A DNA stretch of 64,000 bases, taken from contig NZ_SSBI01000033.1 of assembly GCF_004795015.1 (NCBI RefSeq), positions 26,711 to 90,710 of the forward strand, read 5' to 3'. A program made the position numbers and the translations under genes. This document shows, piece after piece, positions 32,601 through 44,600 of this stretch (position 1 is its first letter; the number at the start of each line of letters is the position of its first letter). The stretch is from Streptomyces sp. A1277 (GTDB taxonomy: Bacteria > Actinomycetota > Actinomycetes > Streptomycetales > Streptomycetaceae). The notes below the pieces were generated by a model. The model saw only the letters and a program-made list of their open reading frames with translations. It had not been told where the DNA came from and did no database searches.

Positions 32601-35600
32601 GACGCGGCCGGCAGCCGCTCCTTCCGCATCAGCTCCCGCACCGGCGGCCGGCCGTGGACACGCCACGCGAGCGGCGTCCTCGGCACCGCGCCCGGACGGC
32701 AGCACGCCGGGCTCACCGCCTGGCCGCCCGCCGGGGCCACCGCCGTCGCCATCGACGGCCACTACCCGGCCCGCGCCGAGAACGGCTTCGGCTACGGGCA
32801 GATCTACCAGGGCCTGACCGCCGTCTGGCGGCGGGACGCGGAACTGTTCGCCGAGGTCGTGCTCGGCGACGAGTTCCGGGGCGAGGCCGACCGGTTCGGC
32901 CTTCACCCGGCCGTACTCGACGCCGCACTCCAGGCACTGTCGTACGACGAGAGCGCGGCGGGAGCGGCCCGGCTCCCCTTCGTCTGGAGCGGGGTCACCC
33001 TGCACGCGAGCGGGGCGTCCCTGCTGCGCGTCGCCATCGCGCCGGGCGCGGCGGACGGCGCGTACACCGTCACCGTCGCGGACACCTCGGGCGAACCCGT
33101 GCTGACGGCGGACGCGTTGACCCTGCGGCCCTATGACGGCACCCCGTTCTCCGCCCCCGCGCAGGGGCCGACGGCCACAGCGGCCCCCGAGGCCGATGCG
33201 GATGCCCCGGCGCCCCGCCCGTCCGCGCGCCGCAAGGCCGCCGCGGCCGTGTCCGGCGGCGGTCAGGCCCTCCGCGACCGCCTCGCCGCGCTGCCCCGGC
33301 AGGAACAGCGCGACGCCCTGCTGGAGATCGTGCGCCGCCGCGCCTCGATCGTCCTGGAGCAGCCTCCTACGCAGGCGATGAACGCCGAACTGCCGTTCCG
33401 TGAACTCGGCTTCACCTCCCTCACCGCCGTCCAGCTGCGCGAGGCGCTCGGGGAGGAGACCGGCCTGCGGCTGCCCGCCACGCTCGTCTTCGACTACCCG
33501 ACACCGCGCGCCCTGGTCGACCACCTGCGCGACGAACTCCTCGGCGGGGACGAGCCCGTCACCGCTCCGGCGCTGCGGACCCGTGCGAGCACGGACCTGG
33601 ACGACCCGATCGCCATCATCGGCATGAGCTGCCGCTACCCGGGCGGCATCCACACCGCCCAGGACCTGTGGCGACTCGTCGCCGAGGGCACCGACGCGAT
33701 CTCCGGCTTCCCGACCGACCGGGGCTGGGACCTGGACGCGCTGTACGACCCGGACCCGGACAACCCCGGCACCTGCTACGTCCACGAGGGCGGGTTCCTG
33801 CACGACGCGAGCCGGTTCGACGCGGCCTTCTTCGGCATCAGCCCGCGCGAGGCCGTCTCCATGGACCCGCAGCAGCGGCTGCTCCTGGAGACGTCCTGGG
33901 AGGCGATGGAACACGCCGGCTTCGACGTCCACTCGCTGCGCGGCAGCAGCACGGGCGTCTTCGCCGGGGTGACCTACCAGGACTACGGCGGCCTGCTCGC
34001 GGTCGCGAAGGAGAGCTCCGAGGGCTTCCTCGGCACCGGCAACTCGCCCAGCGTCCTGTCCGGCCGGGTCTCGTACTCCTTCGGCCTCGAAGGCCCCGCC
34101 GTCACGATCGACACGGCCTGCTCCTCCTCCCTGGTCGCGCTGCACTCGGCCTGCCAGGCCCTGCGTGAGGGCGACTGCACCATGGCGCTCGCCGGTGGTG
34201 TGACGGTCATGTCCACCCCCATCTCGCTGATCGAGTTCAGCCGCCAGCGCGCCCTGGCCGAGGACGGCCGCTCCAAGCCGTTCTCCGAGGACGCGGACGG
34301 GGCGAGCTGGGGCGAGGGCGTCGGCATGCTGCTCCTGGAGCGGCTGTCGGACGCCCGGCGCAACGGACACCGTGTGCTGGCCGTCGTGCGCGGCACAGCG
34401 GTCAACCAGGACGGTGCGTCGAACGGCCTCACGGCGCCGAACGGTCCCTCGCAGCAGCGGGTGATCCGCCAGGCGCTGGCCAACTCCGGCCTGACGGGCG
34501 CGGACGTGGACGTGGTGGAGGCGCACGGCACCGGTACCTCGCTCGGCGACCCGATCGAGGCACAGGCCGTGCTCGCGACCTACGGCCAGGACCGTGCGGA
34601 GCACGACCCCCTGTGGCTGGGCTCGATCAAGTCGAACATCGGTCACGCGCAGGCGGCTGCCGGTGTGGCGGGTGTGATCAAGATGGTGCAGGCGATGCGG
34701 CACGGTGTGATGCCGAAGTCGCTGCACCTGGGTACGCCGTCGTCGCATGTGGACTGGTCGGCGGGTGCGGTGGAGCTGCTGGCGGAGGCCCGTGAGTGGC
34801 CGCGTGGTGAGCAGCCGCGACGGGCGGGTGTGTCGGCGTTCGGGATGAGCGGGACGAACGCGCACGTGATCCTGGAGGAGGCGCCTGCCCCGGAGGCTGC
34901 GGAGCCGGTGCAGTCGGATTCGTCGTCGGTGGTGCCGTGGTTGCTGTCGGGGCGGAGCGCCGATGCCCTGCGGGGTCAGGCCGCCGTGCTGGGCGCGCTG
35001 GCCGACGCCGATCCGGTGTCGGTGGGGTGGTCGTTGGCGACGACGCGTGCGCGGTTCGAGCATCGGGCTGTGGTGCTGGGTGCGTACGGGGCCGGGCTGG
35101 GCGCGTTGGCGGGCGGTGAGCCGTCGGCTGGTGTGGTGTCGGGCGTGGCTGGCCCGGTGGGTCGGTCGGTGTTCGTGTTCCCGGGTCAGGGGGCGCAGTG
35201 GGTGTCGATGGGTGCCCGGTTGCTGGATGAGTCGCCGGTGTTCGCGGGGGTGGTCGCGGAGTGTGAGGCCGCGATGTCCGGGTTGGTGGATTGGTCGGTC
35301 ACCGATGTGTTGCGCGGGGCGGTGTCCTTGGAGCGGGTCGATGTGGTCCAGCCGGCTTCCTTCGTGGTGATGGTGGGTTTGGCGGCGGTGTGGCGGTCGT
35401 TCGGTGTCGTGCCGGCGGCTGTGGTGGGTCACTCGCAGGGGGAGATCGCTGCCGCGTATGTGGCGGGGGCGTTGTCGCTGGAGGATGCGCTGCGGGTGGT
35501 CTGCGTGCGCAGTGGGGCGATTGCCGGGTTGGCGAGCGGGGCCGGGACGATGGCGTCGGTCGGTGCCGGTGTCGTCCAGGTGGAGGAGATCCTTTCCGCC

Positions 35601-38600
35601 TGGGGTGGTCGGGTGTCGGTTGCTGCGGTGAATGGTCCTTCGCAGGTGGTGGTCTCGGGTGAGGTCGCTGCCGTGGAGGAGGCTGTGGCCCGGTGCGTGG
35701 AGTTGGGGTTGCGGGCTCGCCGTATCGCGGTGGATTACGCCTCGCACTCGCCGGCCATGGACGTACTGCACGACGAGCTGGCCACGAGCTTGGCGGGTAT
35801 CACTCCGCGTGCGGGCACGATTCCGCTTCTGTCGACGGTGACGGGTGAGTTCATCGACGGCTCCGGGATGGACGCCGACTACTGGGTGACCAACCTTCGC
35901 TCCCAGGTTCGTTTCGCGGAGGCGATCGAGAAGCTGGCGGCCGAGGGTTACGGCGTGTTCGTGGAGGTCTCCTCGCACCCGGTGCTGTCGGCGGCGGTCC
36001 AGGAGATCGCGGACGAGGCTGTGGTCACCGGTTCGCTGCGACGCGACGACGGCGGCCTGGACCGGTTCCTGGCAGGGGTCGCCGAGCTGTGGGTCCACGG
36101 CGTGGACGTCGACTGGACGACCGCCTTCCCCGAGCCCCGTCCCGCCCTCGTCGATCTGCCCACGTACGCCTTCCAGCGCAAGCACTACTGGCCGGAGTTC
36201 GACACCGAGGCCCCTGTGGTCGCGGAGGGCGGCACGGCGGCGGACCGGGAGTTCTGGGCGGCCGTCGAGCGCGCGGACGCGGAGGCGTTGGCCGGCACGC
36301 TGGACGCGGAGGCATCGGTCATCGGTCCGCTGCTGCCCGCGCTCGCCGACTGGCGGCGCAAGCAGCGTGAGCAGGACACCACCGACTCCTGGCGCTACCG
36401 GGTCAACTGGACCCCGTTCGCCCCGGCGGACGGGGAGCGGCTCACCGGCGCATGGCTGGTGGTGACCTCGGCCGGTGCCGACGACACGGACGGTCCCGCG
36501 CCGAGCTGGGCGGACTCCATCGCCGACGAGCTGACCGCCCGGGGTGCGACCGTACGGCCCCTGCGGCTGGACGAGACGGCGCAGGACCGGGCGGCCCTCA
36601 CCGCCCTGCTCACCGAAACCGTCGAAACGGCCGACGAGCCCACCGAGTTCGCCGGAGTCGTGTCCCTGCTGGCCTGGGACGAGCGCGACACCGACGGGCT
36701 CCCCGGGCTGCCCCGGGGCCTCGCGCTGACCGCCGTACTGCTCCAGGCGCTCGGGGACGCGGGCATCGCCGCACCGCTCTGGTCGCTGACCTCCGGAGCG
36801 GTCTCGGCCGCCCGCTGGGACACGGTGACCCGGCCCGGTCAGGCGGCGGTGTGGGGGCTCGGGCGCGTCGCCGCACTGGAGCACCCGGACCGCTGGGGCG
36901 GGCTGGTCGACGTACCGGAGGAGGCCGACGCGCGGTCCGCGCGGCGGCTGCTGAACGCGATGGCCGCGGCCGACGAGGACCAGGTCGCCCTGCGCGCCTC
37001 GGGCCTGTTCGGACGGCGGCTCGTGCGCGCCCCGCACGCGACGGACGCGGACACGGCGTGGACGCCTTCGGGCACGGTCCTGATCACCGGCGGCACCGGC
37101 GCCCTGGGCGCCCGCATGGCCCGCTGGGCGGCGGAGAACGGCGCCGCGCACCTGGTGCTGACCAGCCGCCGCGGCGCCGAGGCGCCCGGCGCGCCGGAAC
37201 TCGCCCGGGAACTGGAAGCACTCGGCGCCAGGGTCACCCTCGCGGCCTGCGACATGGCCGACCGCGAGCAGGTCACCGCGCTGCTCGGCGGCCTCACCGA
37301 CGAGGCGGCCCCGCTGACGGCGGTCGTCCACGCGGCCGGTGTCCTGGCGGACGGCATCCTCGACGCGCTCAGCCCCGAACGCATCGCCCAGGTCATGGCG
37401 CCCAAGGCGCACGCCGCGCTGCTCCTGGACGAGGCGACCCGGGCGCTGGGCGTGGAACTCGACGCCTTCGTCCTGTTCGCCTCCACCGCCGGAATCTGGG
37501 GCGGCCCCGGGCAGGCGAACTACGCGGCCGCCAACGCGGTCCTCGACGCCCTGGCCGAGCGCCGACGGGCCGACGGCCTCGCCGCCACCTCCATCGCGTG
37601 GGGCCCCTGGTCCGACGCCGGCATGGCGGACAGCGCGGCCGTCGAGGCCAGGCAGCGCAAGGGCGGCGTCCACTCCCTGGCCCCCGAGTCCGCCGTCGCC
37701 GTGCTCCGGCAGGCGGTCGGTGAGGGAGAGGCCACGCTCACCGTGGCCTCCATCGACTGGGCGATCTACGCGCCCGCCCTCACGGCGAGCCGCCGCAGCA
37801 CCCTCCTCGACGGAATCCCGGAGGCCCGCAGCGCCCTGGAGACCACGAGCGGCGACACCACCGCCGGCAGCCCCGACTCCCTCGCCGCCCGGCTGGCCGG
37901 GCTCACCGAGGCCGAGCGGGAACGCGAACTGCTCGACCTGGTGCGCGGCCACGTCGCCGCGGTGCTCGGCTTCGCCGCACCCACCGACGTGGAACCCGCA
38001 CGCGTGTTCTCCGACATCGGCTTCGACTCGCTGACGGCGGTCGAACTCCGCAACCGGCTCAACTCGGCCACCGGGCTGCGCCTGCCCGCCACGCTGATCT
38101 TCGACCACCCGACCCCGACCGCGCTCACGCGCCTGCTGCGCCAGGAACTCGTCGGCCTCGCCGACCCGGCGCCCGCCGCCCCGCTTCCGGCCGGTGGCGG
38201 CAGCGGCCAGGACGACGACCCGATCGCCATCGTCGGTATGAGCTGCCGCCTCCCCGGCGGCGTCTCCTCGCCGGAGGAGCTGTGGCGGCTGGTGTCCGAG
38301 GGCGTCGACGCGATCTCCGACTTCCCGGACGACCGCGGCTGGGACATCGACGGGGTGTACGACCCCGACCCGGACAACGCCGGTACGACGTACACCCGGC
38401 ACGGCGGATTCGTGCAGGGAATCAGCGAGTTCGACGCCACGCTCTTCGGCATCAACCCGCGCGAGGCCCTGTCCATGGACCCGCAGCAGCGGCTGCTCCT
38501 GGAGACCGCCTGGGAGGCAACCGAGCGGGCGGGCATCGACCCGCTGTCCCTGTCCGGCAGCCGGACCGGCATGTTCGCCGGCAGCAACGGCTCCGACTAC

Positions 38601-41600
38601 GGCGGCCTGCTCATCGCCTCCCCGCAGGGCGCGGACGGCTACTTCATGACCGGCAACGCCTCCAGCGTCCTGTCCGGCCGGGTCGCCTACACGCTCGGTC
38701 TGGAGGGCCCGGCGGTCACCGTCGACACGGCCTGCTCCTCCTCGCTCGTCGCGCTGCACCTGGCGGCGCAGGCCCTGCGCGGCGACGAGTGCGACCTCGC
38801 CCTGGCCGGCGGTGTCACGCTCATCTCCACGCCCACCCCGTTCGTCAGCTTCAGCCGTCAGCACGGGCTCGCCGTGGACGGCCGGTGCAAGGCGTTCTCC
38901 GACGACGCGGACGGCACCGGCTGGGCCGAAGGCGTCGGCGTCCTCGTCCTCGAACGGCTCTCGGACGCCCGCCGCAACGGCCACCAGGTGCTCGCCCTCG
39001 TCACCGGCAGCGCCACCAACCAGGACGGCGCGTCCAACGGCCTGACCGCCCCGAACGGCCCGTCCCAGCAGCGCGTCATCCGGCAGGCCCTGGCCACCGC
39101 CGGTCTGACGGCCGCCGAGGTGGACGCGGTCGAGGCGCACGGCACGGGCACGACGCTCGGCGACCCGATCGAGGCGCAGGCGCTGCTCGCCACGTACGGC
39201 CAGGACCGCCCCGCCGACCGGCCGCTGTGGCTGGGCTCGATCAAGTCCAACATCGGGCACACGCAGGCCGCCGCCGGTGTGGCCGGTCTGATCAAGATGG
39301 TGCTGGCGATGCGGCACGGGGAACTGCCCGTCACACTGCACGTGAGCGAGCCGTCGACACACGTCGACTGGTCGTCCGGCGCCGTGGAGCTGCTGACCGA
39401 GGCCCGTCCGTGGCCGCGCGGCGACCGGCCGAGGCGCGCGGGTGTCTCATCGTTCGGCATCAGCGGCACCAACGCGCACGTCATCATCGAAGAGGCACCC
39501 GCCCCCGCCCCGGCCCCGGCGGTGACCCCGGACGTCACCCTGCCGGTGGTGCCCTGGCCGGTGTCCATGAAGACGGGCCCCGCACTGACCGCACAGGCCG
39601 AGCGCCTGGCGGCCGGCGTGAACGGCCGGGACGCGGCCGACGTCGGCCTGTCCCTGGCGACGACCCGGGCCGCACTGGACCAGCGGGCCGTCGTCATCGG
39701 CGCCGACACCGACGAGCTGCGCACGGCCCTGTCGGCCCTGGCGGCCGGTGAACCGACACCGCACACCGTCACCGGCCGGGCCCGCACCAGCTCCACCGGG
39801 TTCGTGTTCTCGGGGCAGGGCGGCCAGCGCCTGGGCATGGGCCAGGAACTGGCGGCAGTCTTCCCCGTGTTCGCGACGGCGCTGGACGAGGTGTGCGCCC
39901 ACTTCGACGGGCTGCTGGACCGGCCGCTGCGCGAGGTGGTGTTCACCGATGCGGAGGCGTTGCAGAGCACCGGTTGGGCGCAGCCGGCGTTGTTCGCGGT
40001 CGAGGTGGCGTTGTTCCGGTTGGTGGAGTCGTGGGGGGTGCGCCCGGACTACCTGGTCGGCCACTCGGTGGGTGAGCTGGCCGCCGCACACGTCGCCGGG
40101 GTCTTCTCCCTCGCGGACGCGTGCCGGCTGGTCGCGGCCCGTGCCGGTCTGATGCAGGCGCTGCCCGCCGGCGGTGCGATGTGGGCGGTACGGGCCACGC
40201 TGGACGAGGTCACTCCGCTGCTGGTGGACGGCGTGTCGGTGGCGGCGGTGAACGCCCCCGGCCAGGTCGTCCTGTCCGGTACGCGCGAGGCGGTCGAAGC
40301 GGTGGCCTCGGGCTTCGAGGGCCGCCAGGGACGCCGGCTGGACGTCAGCCACGCGTTCCACTCGCCCCTGATGGACCCGATGCTGTCCGACTTCACCGCT
40401 GCCGCGGGCGAGTTGACGTACGACGCCCCCCGCATCCCGATCGTCTCCACCCTCACCGCCGAACCGGTCACCGAGTTCACCGCGTCCTACTGGGCCGACC
40501 AGGTGCGCGGCACCGTCCGCTTCGCCGACGCGGTCACCCACCTGAAGTCCCTCGGTGTCACCCGGTTCCTGGAGCTGGGCCCGGACGCCACCCTGATCGG
40601 TGCGGTCGATGAGACGTACGACGGCGACGCGCTCGCCGTAGCGGCGCTGAACCGCAAGCACTTCGAACCCGCCACCGCCGTCACGACCCTGGCACGGCTC
40701 TGGGCGGACGGGGCGGATGTCGACTGGGGGGCGTTCTACGCGCCGACCGGCGCCCGTACCGTTGCTCTGCCCACGTACGCCTTCCAGCACCAGAGCTACT
40801 GGCCGAAGCCGCCCGTGTCGCGGGCGGGCGATGTGACCGCGGCCGGGCTCGCCGATGCCGGGCACCCGCTGCTCGGCGCCGCCGTGGCGCTGGCCGGGGA
40901 CGACGGGCGGCTGTTCACCGCACGGATCGGCGTACGGGATCTGCCGTGGCTCGCCGACCACGAGGTGATGGGCACGATCCTCTTCCCCGGCACCGGCTTC
41001 CTGGAGCTGGCGATGCGGGCGGCCGACGAGGTCGGCTGCGACCGGGTGGAGGAACTGACGCTGGCGGCCCCGCTGGTGCTGCCCGCCGACGGCACCGTGC
41101 AGTTGCAGCTCCAGATCGGCGCCCCCGACGCGTCCGGCCTGCGCCCGCTGAAGCTGCACGCGCGGCGCGACGACGCAGCCCCCGACGCCCCGTGGACCCT
41201 GCATGCGACGGGGCTCCTCGGCGGCGGCCGGCCGGAAGCCGCGTACGACCTCGCTGCCTGGCCGCCGCCCGGCGCCGAGACCATCGACGTGTCCGACTTC
41301 TACGAGATGTACCGGCAGGGCGGATTCGCCTACGGCCCCTCGTTCCAGGGGCTGCGCCAGGCATGGCGCAGCGGGGACGAGGTGTTCGCCGAAGTGGCCC
41401 TGGAGGGGCCGCACGCCGAGGAGGCCGCCGCCTACGGGCTGCACCCGCCGCTGCTCGACGCGGCGCTCCAGGCGCTGACCTTCCTCGCGCTCGACGGCAG
41501 CGGCCGCAGCAGGCTGCCGTTCTCCTGGTCCGGTGTCTCCCTGTACGCGTACGGCGCGTCGAGCCTGCGCGTACGGCTGGCCCAGGCCGGGCCCGACGCG

Positions 41601-44600
41601 CTGACCCTGGCCATCGCGGACGGCACCGGACAGCCGGTCGCCCACGTGGAGTCGCTGGCCATGCGCCAGGTGTCGGCCGCGCAGCTGCACAGCTCCTCGC
41701 GCACGACGGCCCCGCAGGACATCTTCCGGCTCGACTGGAAGCCGGTGTCCCTGCCGGAACCCGGTGCGGCCACGGTCACGGGCCGGTCGTGGGCGGTGCT
41801 CGGTGACGAGAGCACCGGGCTCGACACCCTGGGGCTCGCGGACGCGCTGGACGCCCGTCTCGTCCCCGGCCTGGACGCGCTGGGCGCCGAAGGGACGGTC
41901 CCCGACGTGCTGTTCGTCCCGTGCACGGGCGCGTACCCCTCGGGCGAGGTGACCGCCGGCACGATGGCGGCCGACACCCGGTCCCTGACCGTCCGCGTCC
42001 TGGCCCTGCTCCAGCGCTGGCTCGCGGACAGCAGGTACGCCTCCGCACGGCTCGTCCTCGTCACCAGCGGTGCGATGACCGCGGGCGACCCCGAGGGGCC
42101 GGGCGACCCGGCGGCCGCCGCCGTCTGGGGCCTCGTCCGCTCGGCGCAGTCGGAGGAGCCCGGCCGGTTCGTGCTCGCCGACCTCGACCGGGACACGCTG
42201 ACCGCGGGAACGGCGGCCGGCCTGTTCGCCGCGCTCATCGAGTCCGACGAAGCGCAGGTCGTCGTCCGCGACGGCGGGATACGGGCCGCCCGGCTCGTGC
42301 GCCCCGCCCCGGACGACACCCTGCTGCCCCCGGCGGACACCGCGGCCTGGCGGCTCGACAGCACCGGCCGCGGCAGCCTCGCCAACCTCACCCTCGCCGC
42401 CGACCCCGAGCTCCTGGAACCGCTCGGCCCGGACCAGGTCCGGGTGGCCGTGAGGGCGGCCGGACTCAACTTCCGGGACGTACTGAACGCGCTCGACATG
42501 TATCCCGGAGAGCCCGGACCGATGGGTGTCGAGGGCGCCGGTGTGATCACCGAAGTGGGCCCGGACGTCACCGGGTTCGCGCCCGGGGACCGCGTACTCG
42601 GCATGTTCGGCAAGGCGTTCGGGCCGGTCTCGGTCGCCGACCGGCGCATGATCGCCCGGATGCCCGAGGACTGGTCCTTCGAACAGGCCGCGTCCGTGCC
42701 GGTGGTCTTCCTGACCGCCTACTACGCACTGGTCGACCTGGCAGGGCTCAAGCCCGGTGAGTCGGTCCTCGTGCACGCCGCCGCCGGTGGCGTCGGCATG
42801 GCCGCCGCCCAGCTCGCCCGGCACCTCGGAGCCGAGGTGTTCGGCACGGCAGGACCGGCCAAGCACGACACGCTGCGCTCCCTCGGCATCGACGACACCC
42901 ACCTCGCCTCCTCCCGCGACCTGGACTTCGAGGAGCACTTCCGTACGACGGCGGGGGCGGGCGGCATCGACGTCGTACTGAACTCGCTGGCCCGTGAATA
43001 CGTGGACGCCTCGCTGCGGCTGCTCAGCGGCGGCGGCAGGTTCCTCGAAATGGGCAAGACCGACGTCCGCACCCCCGAAAGCATCACCGAGGCGCACCCG
43101 GGCGTGGCCTACGCGGCCTTCGACCTCATCGAGGCCGGGCCCGAACGCATCGGCGAGATGCTGACCGAGGTGCTGCGGCTCATCGAAGCGGGGGCGCTGC
43201 GCCCGCTGCCCCTGGCCACCTGGGACGTGCGCCGCGCGCCCGAGGCGTACCGGCACGTCAGCCAGGCCCGGCACATCGGCAAGGTGGTCCTCACCCTGCC
43301 CAGCCGCCCCGACCCGGACGGCACCGTGCTCGTCACCGGAGGCACCGGGGGCCTCGGCCACTATGTGGCCCGCCACCTGGTCGAACGGCACGGCGTCCGC
43401 AACCTGCTGCTCACCAGCCGCAGGGGGCCGCAGGCCGAGGGCGCCGCCGACCTCGTCGCCGAACTGGAGAAGCTCGGCGCCCGGGTCAGGATCGAGGCGT
43501 GCGACGCGGCCGACCGGGACGCGCTCGCCCGTACCCTCGCCACCGTCGAGAAGGAGCACCCGCTCACCGCGGTCGTGCACGTCGCCGGGGTGGTGGACGA
43601 CGGGGTCATCCCCTTCCTCACCCCCGAACGGCTGGACACCACCCTGCGGCCGAAGGCGGACGCGGCCCTCAACCTGTACGAGCTGACGAAGGACAGCGAC
43701 CTCGCCGCCTTCGTCCTGTTCTCGGGAGCGGCCGGCACCCTGGGCGGTGCGGGCCAGGCCAACTACGCCGCCGCGAACGCGTTCCTCGACGAGTTCGCCC
43801 GCTGGGCACGCCACCGGGGAGTCCCCGCCGTGGCGCTGGCCTGGGGGCCGTGGATAGCCGACCGGGGCATGACCGGGCACCTCACCGACAACGACATCGC
43901 CCGCATGGAGAAGGCCGGGCTCCGGCCGCTCGACGCGCAAGCGGGGCTCGCCCTGCTCGACTTCGCGCTGACCGCCGACGAGGCCGCCCTGCTCCCGATG
44001 CGACTGGACACCTCACCGCAGGCGTTCACCGCCGGGCCGGTGCCGCCGATGCTGCGCCACCTCGCGGGCGCCGCCGCACCCCGGCGTACCCAGGCCGCCA
44101 CCGCGACCGCCCCCGAACCGGCCGCCGCACTCGCGGGCCGGCTGCGTGCCCTGCCCGCCGCCGACCGCGCCGACCACCTGCTCGACCTGGTCTGCGGACA
44201 GGCGGCCGCCGTCCTCGGACACGGCTCGGCCGAGGACATCGACCCGGACGAGGCATTCCTCGGCTTCGACTCCCTCACGGCCATCGAACTGCGCAACCGG
44301 ATGGGCGTCATGACCGGCACCCGGCTGCCCGCGACGCTGGTCTTCGACTACCCGACACCGGCCGCGCTCGTGGACTACCTGCTGGCCGAACTCCTCCCCG
44401 ACGCCGACCCGGACGACGACACGGGTGGCGTTCCGGGCCCCGTCGCGGACGGCTCCACAGCCCTGGACGAGATCGACCGGCTGGAACAGACCCTGGACCG
44501 GCTCGCCGGTGCCGGTGCGGCCGGCGACGACACGGTGCAACGGCGGCTGCGGGCGCTGGCCGAGAAGTGGACCGCCGCGACCGGTACGGCGACGGCGGCG

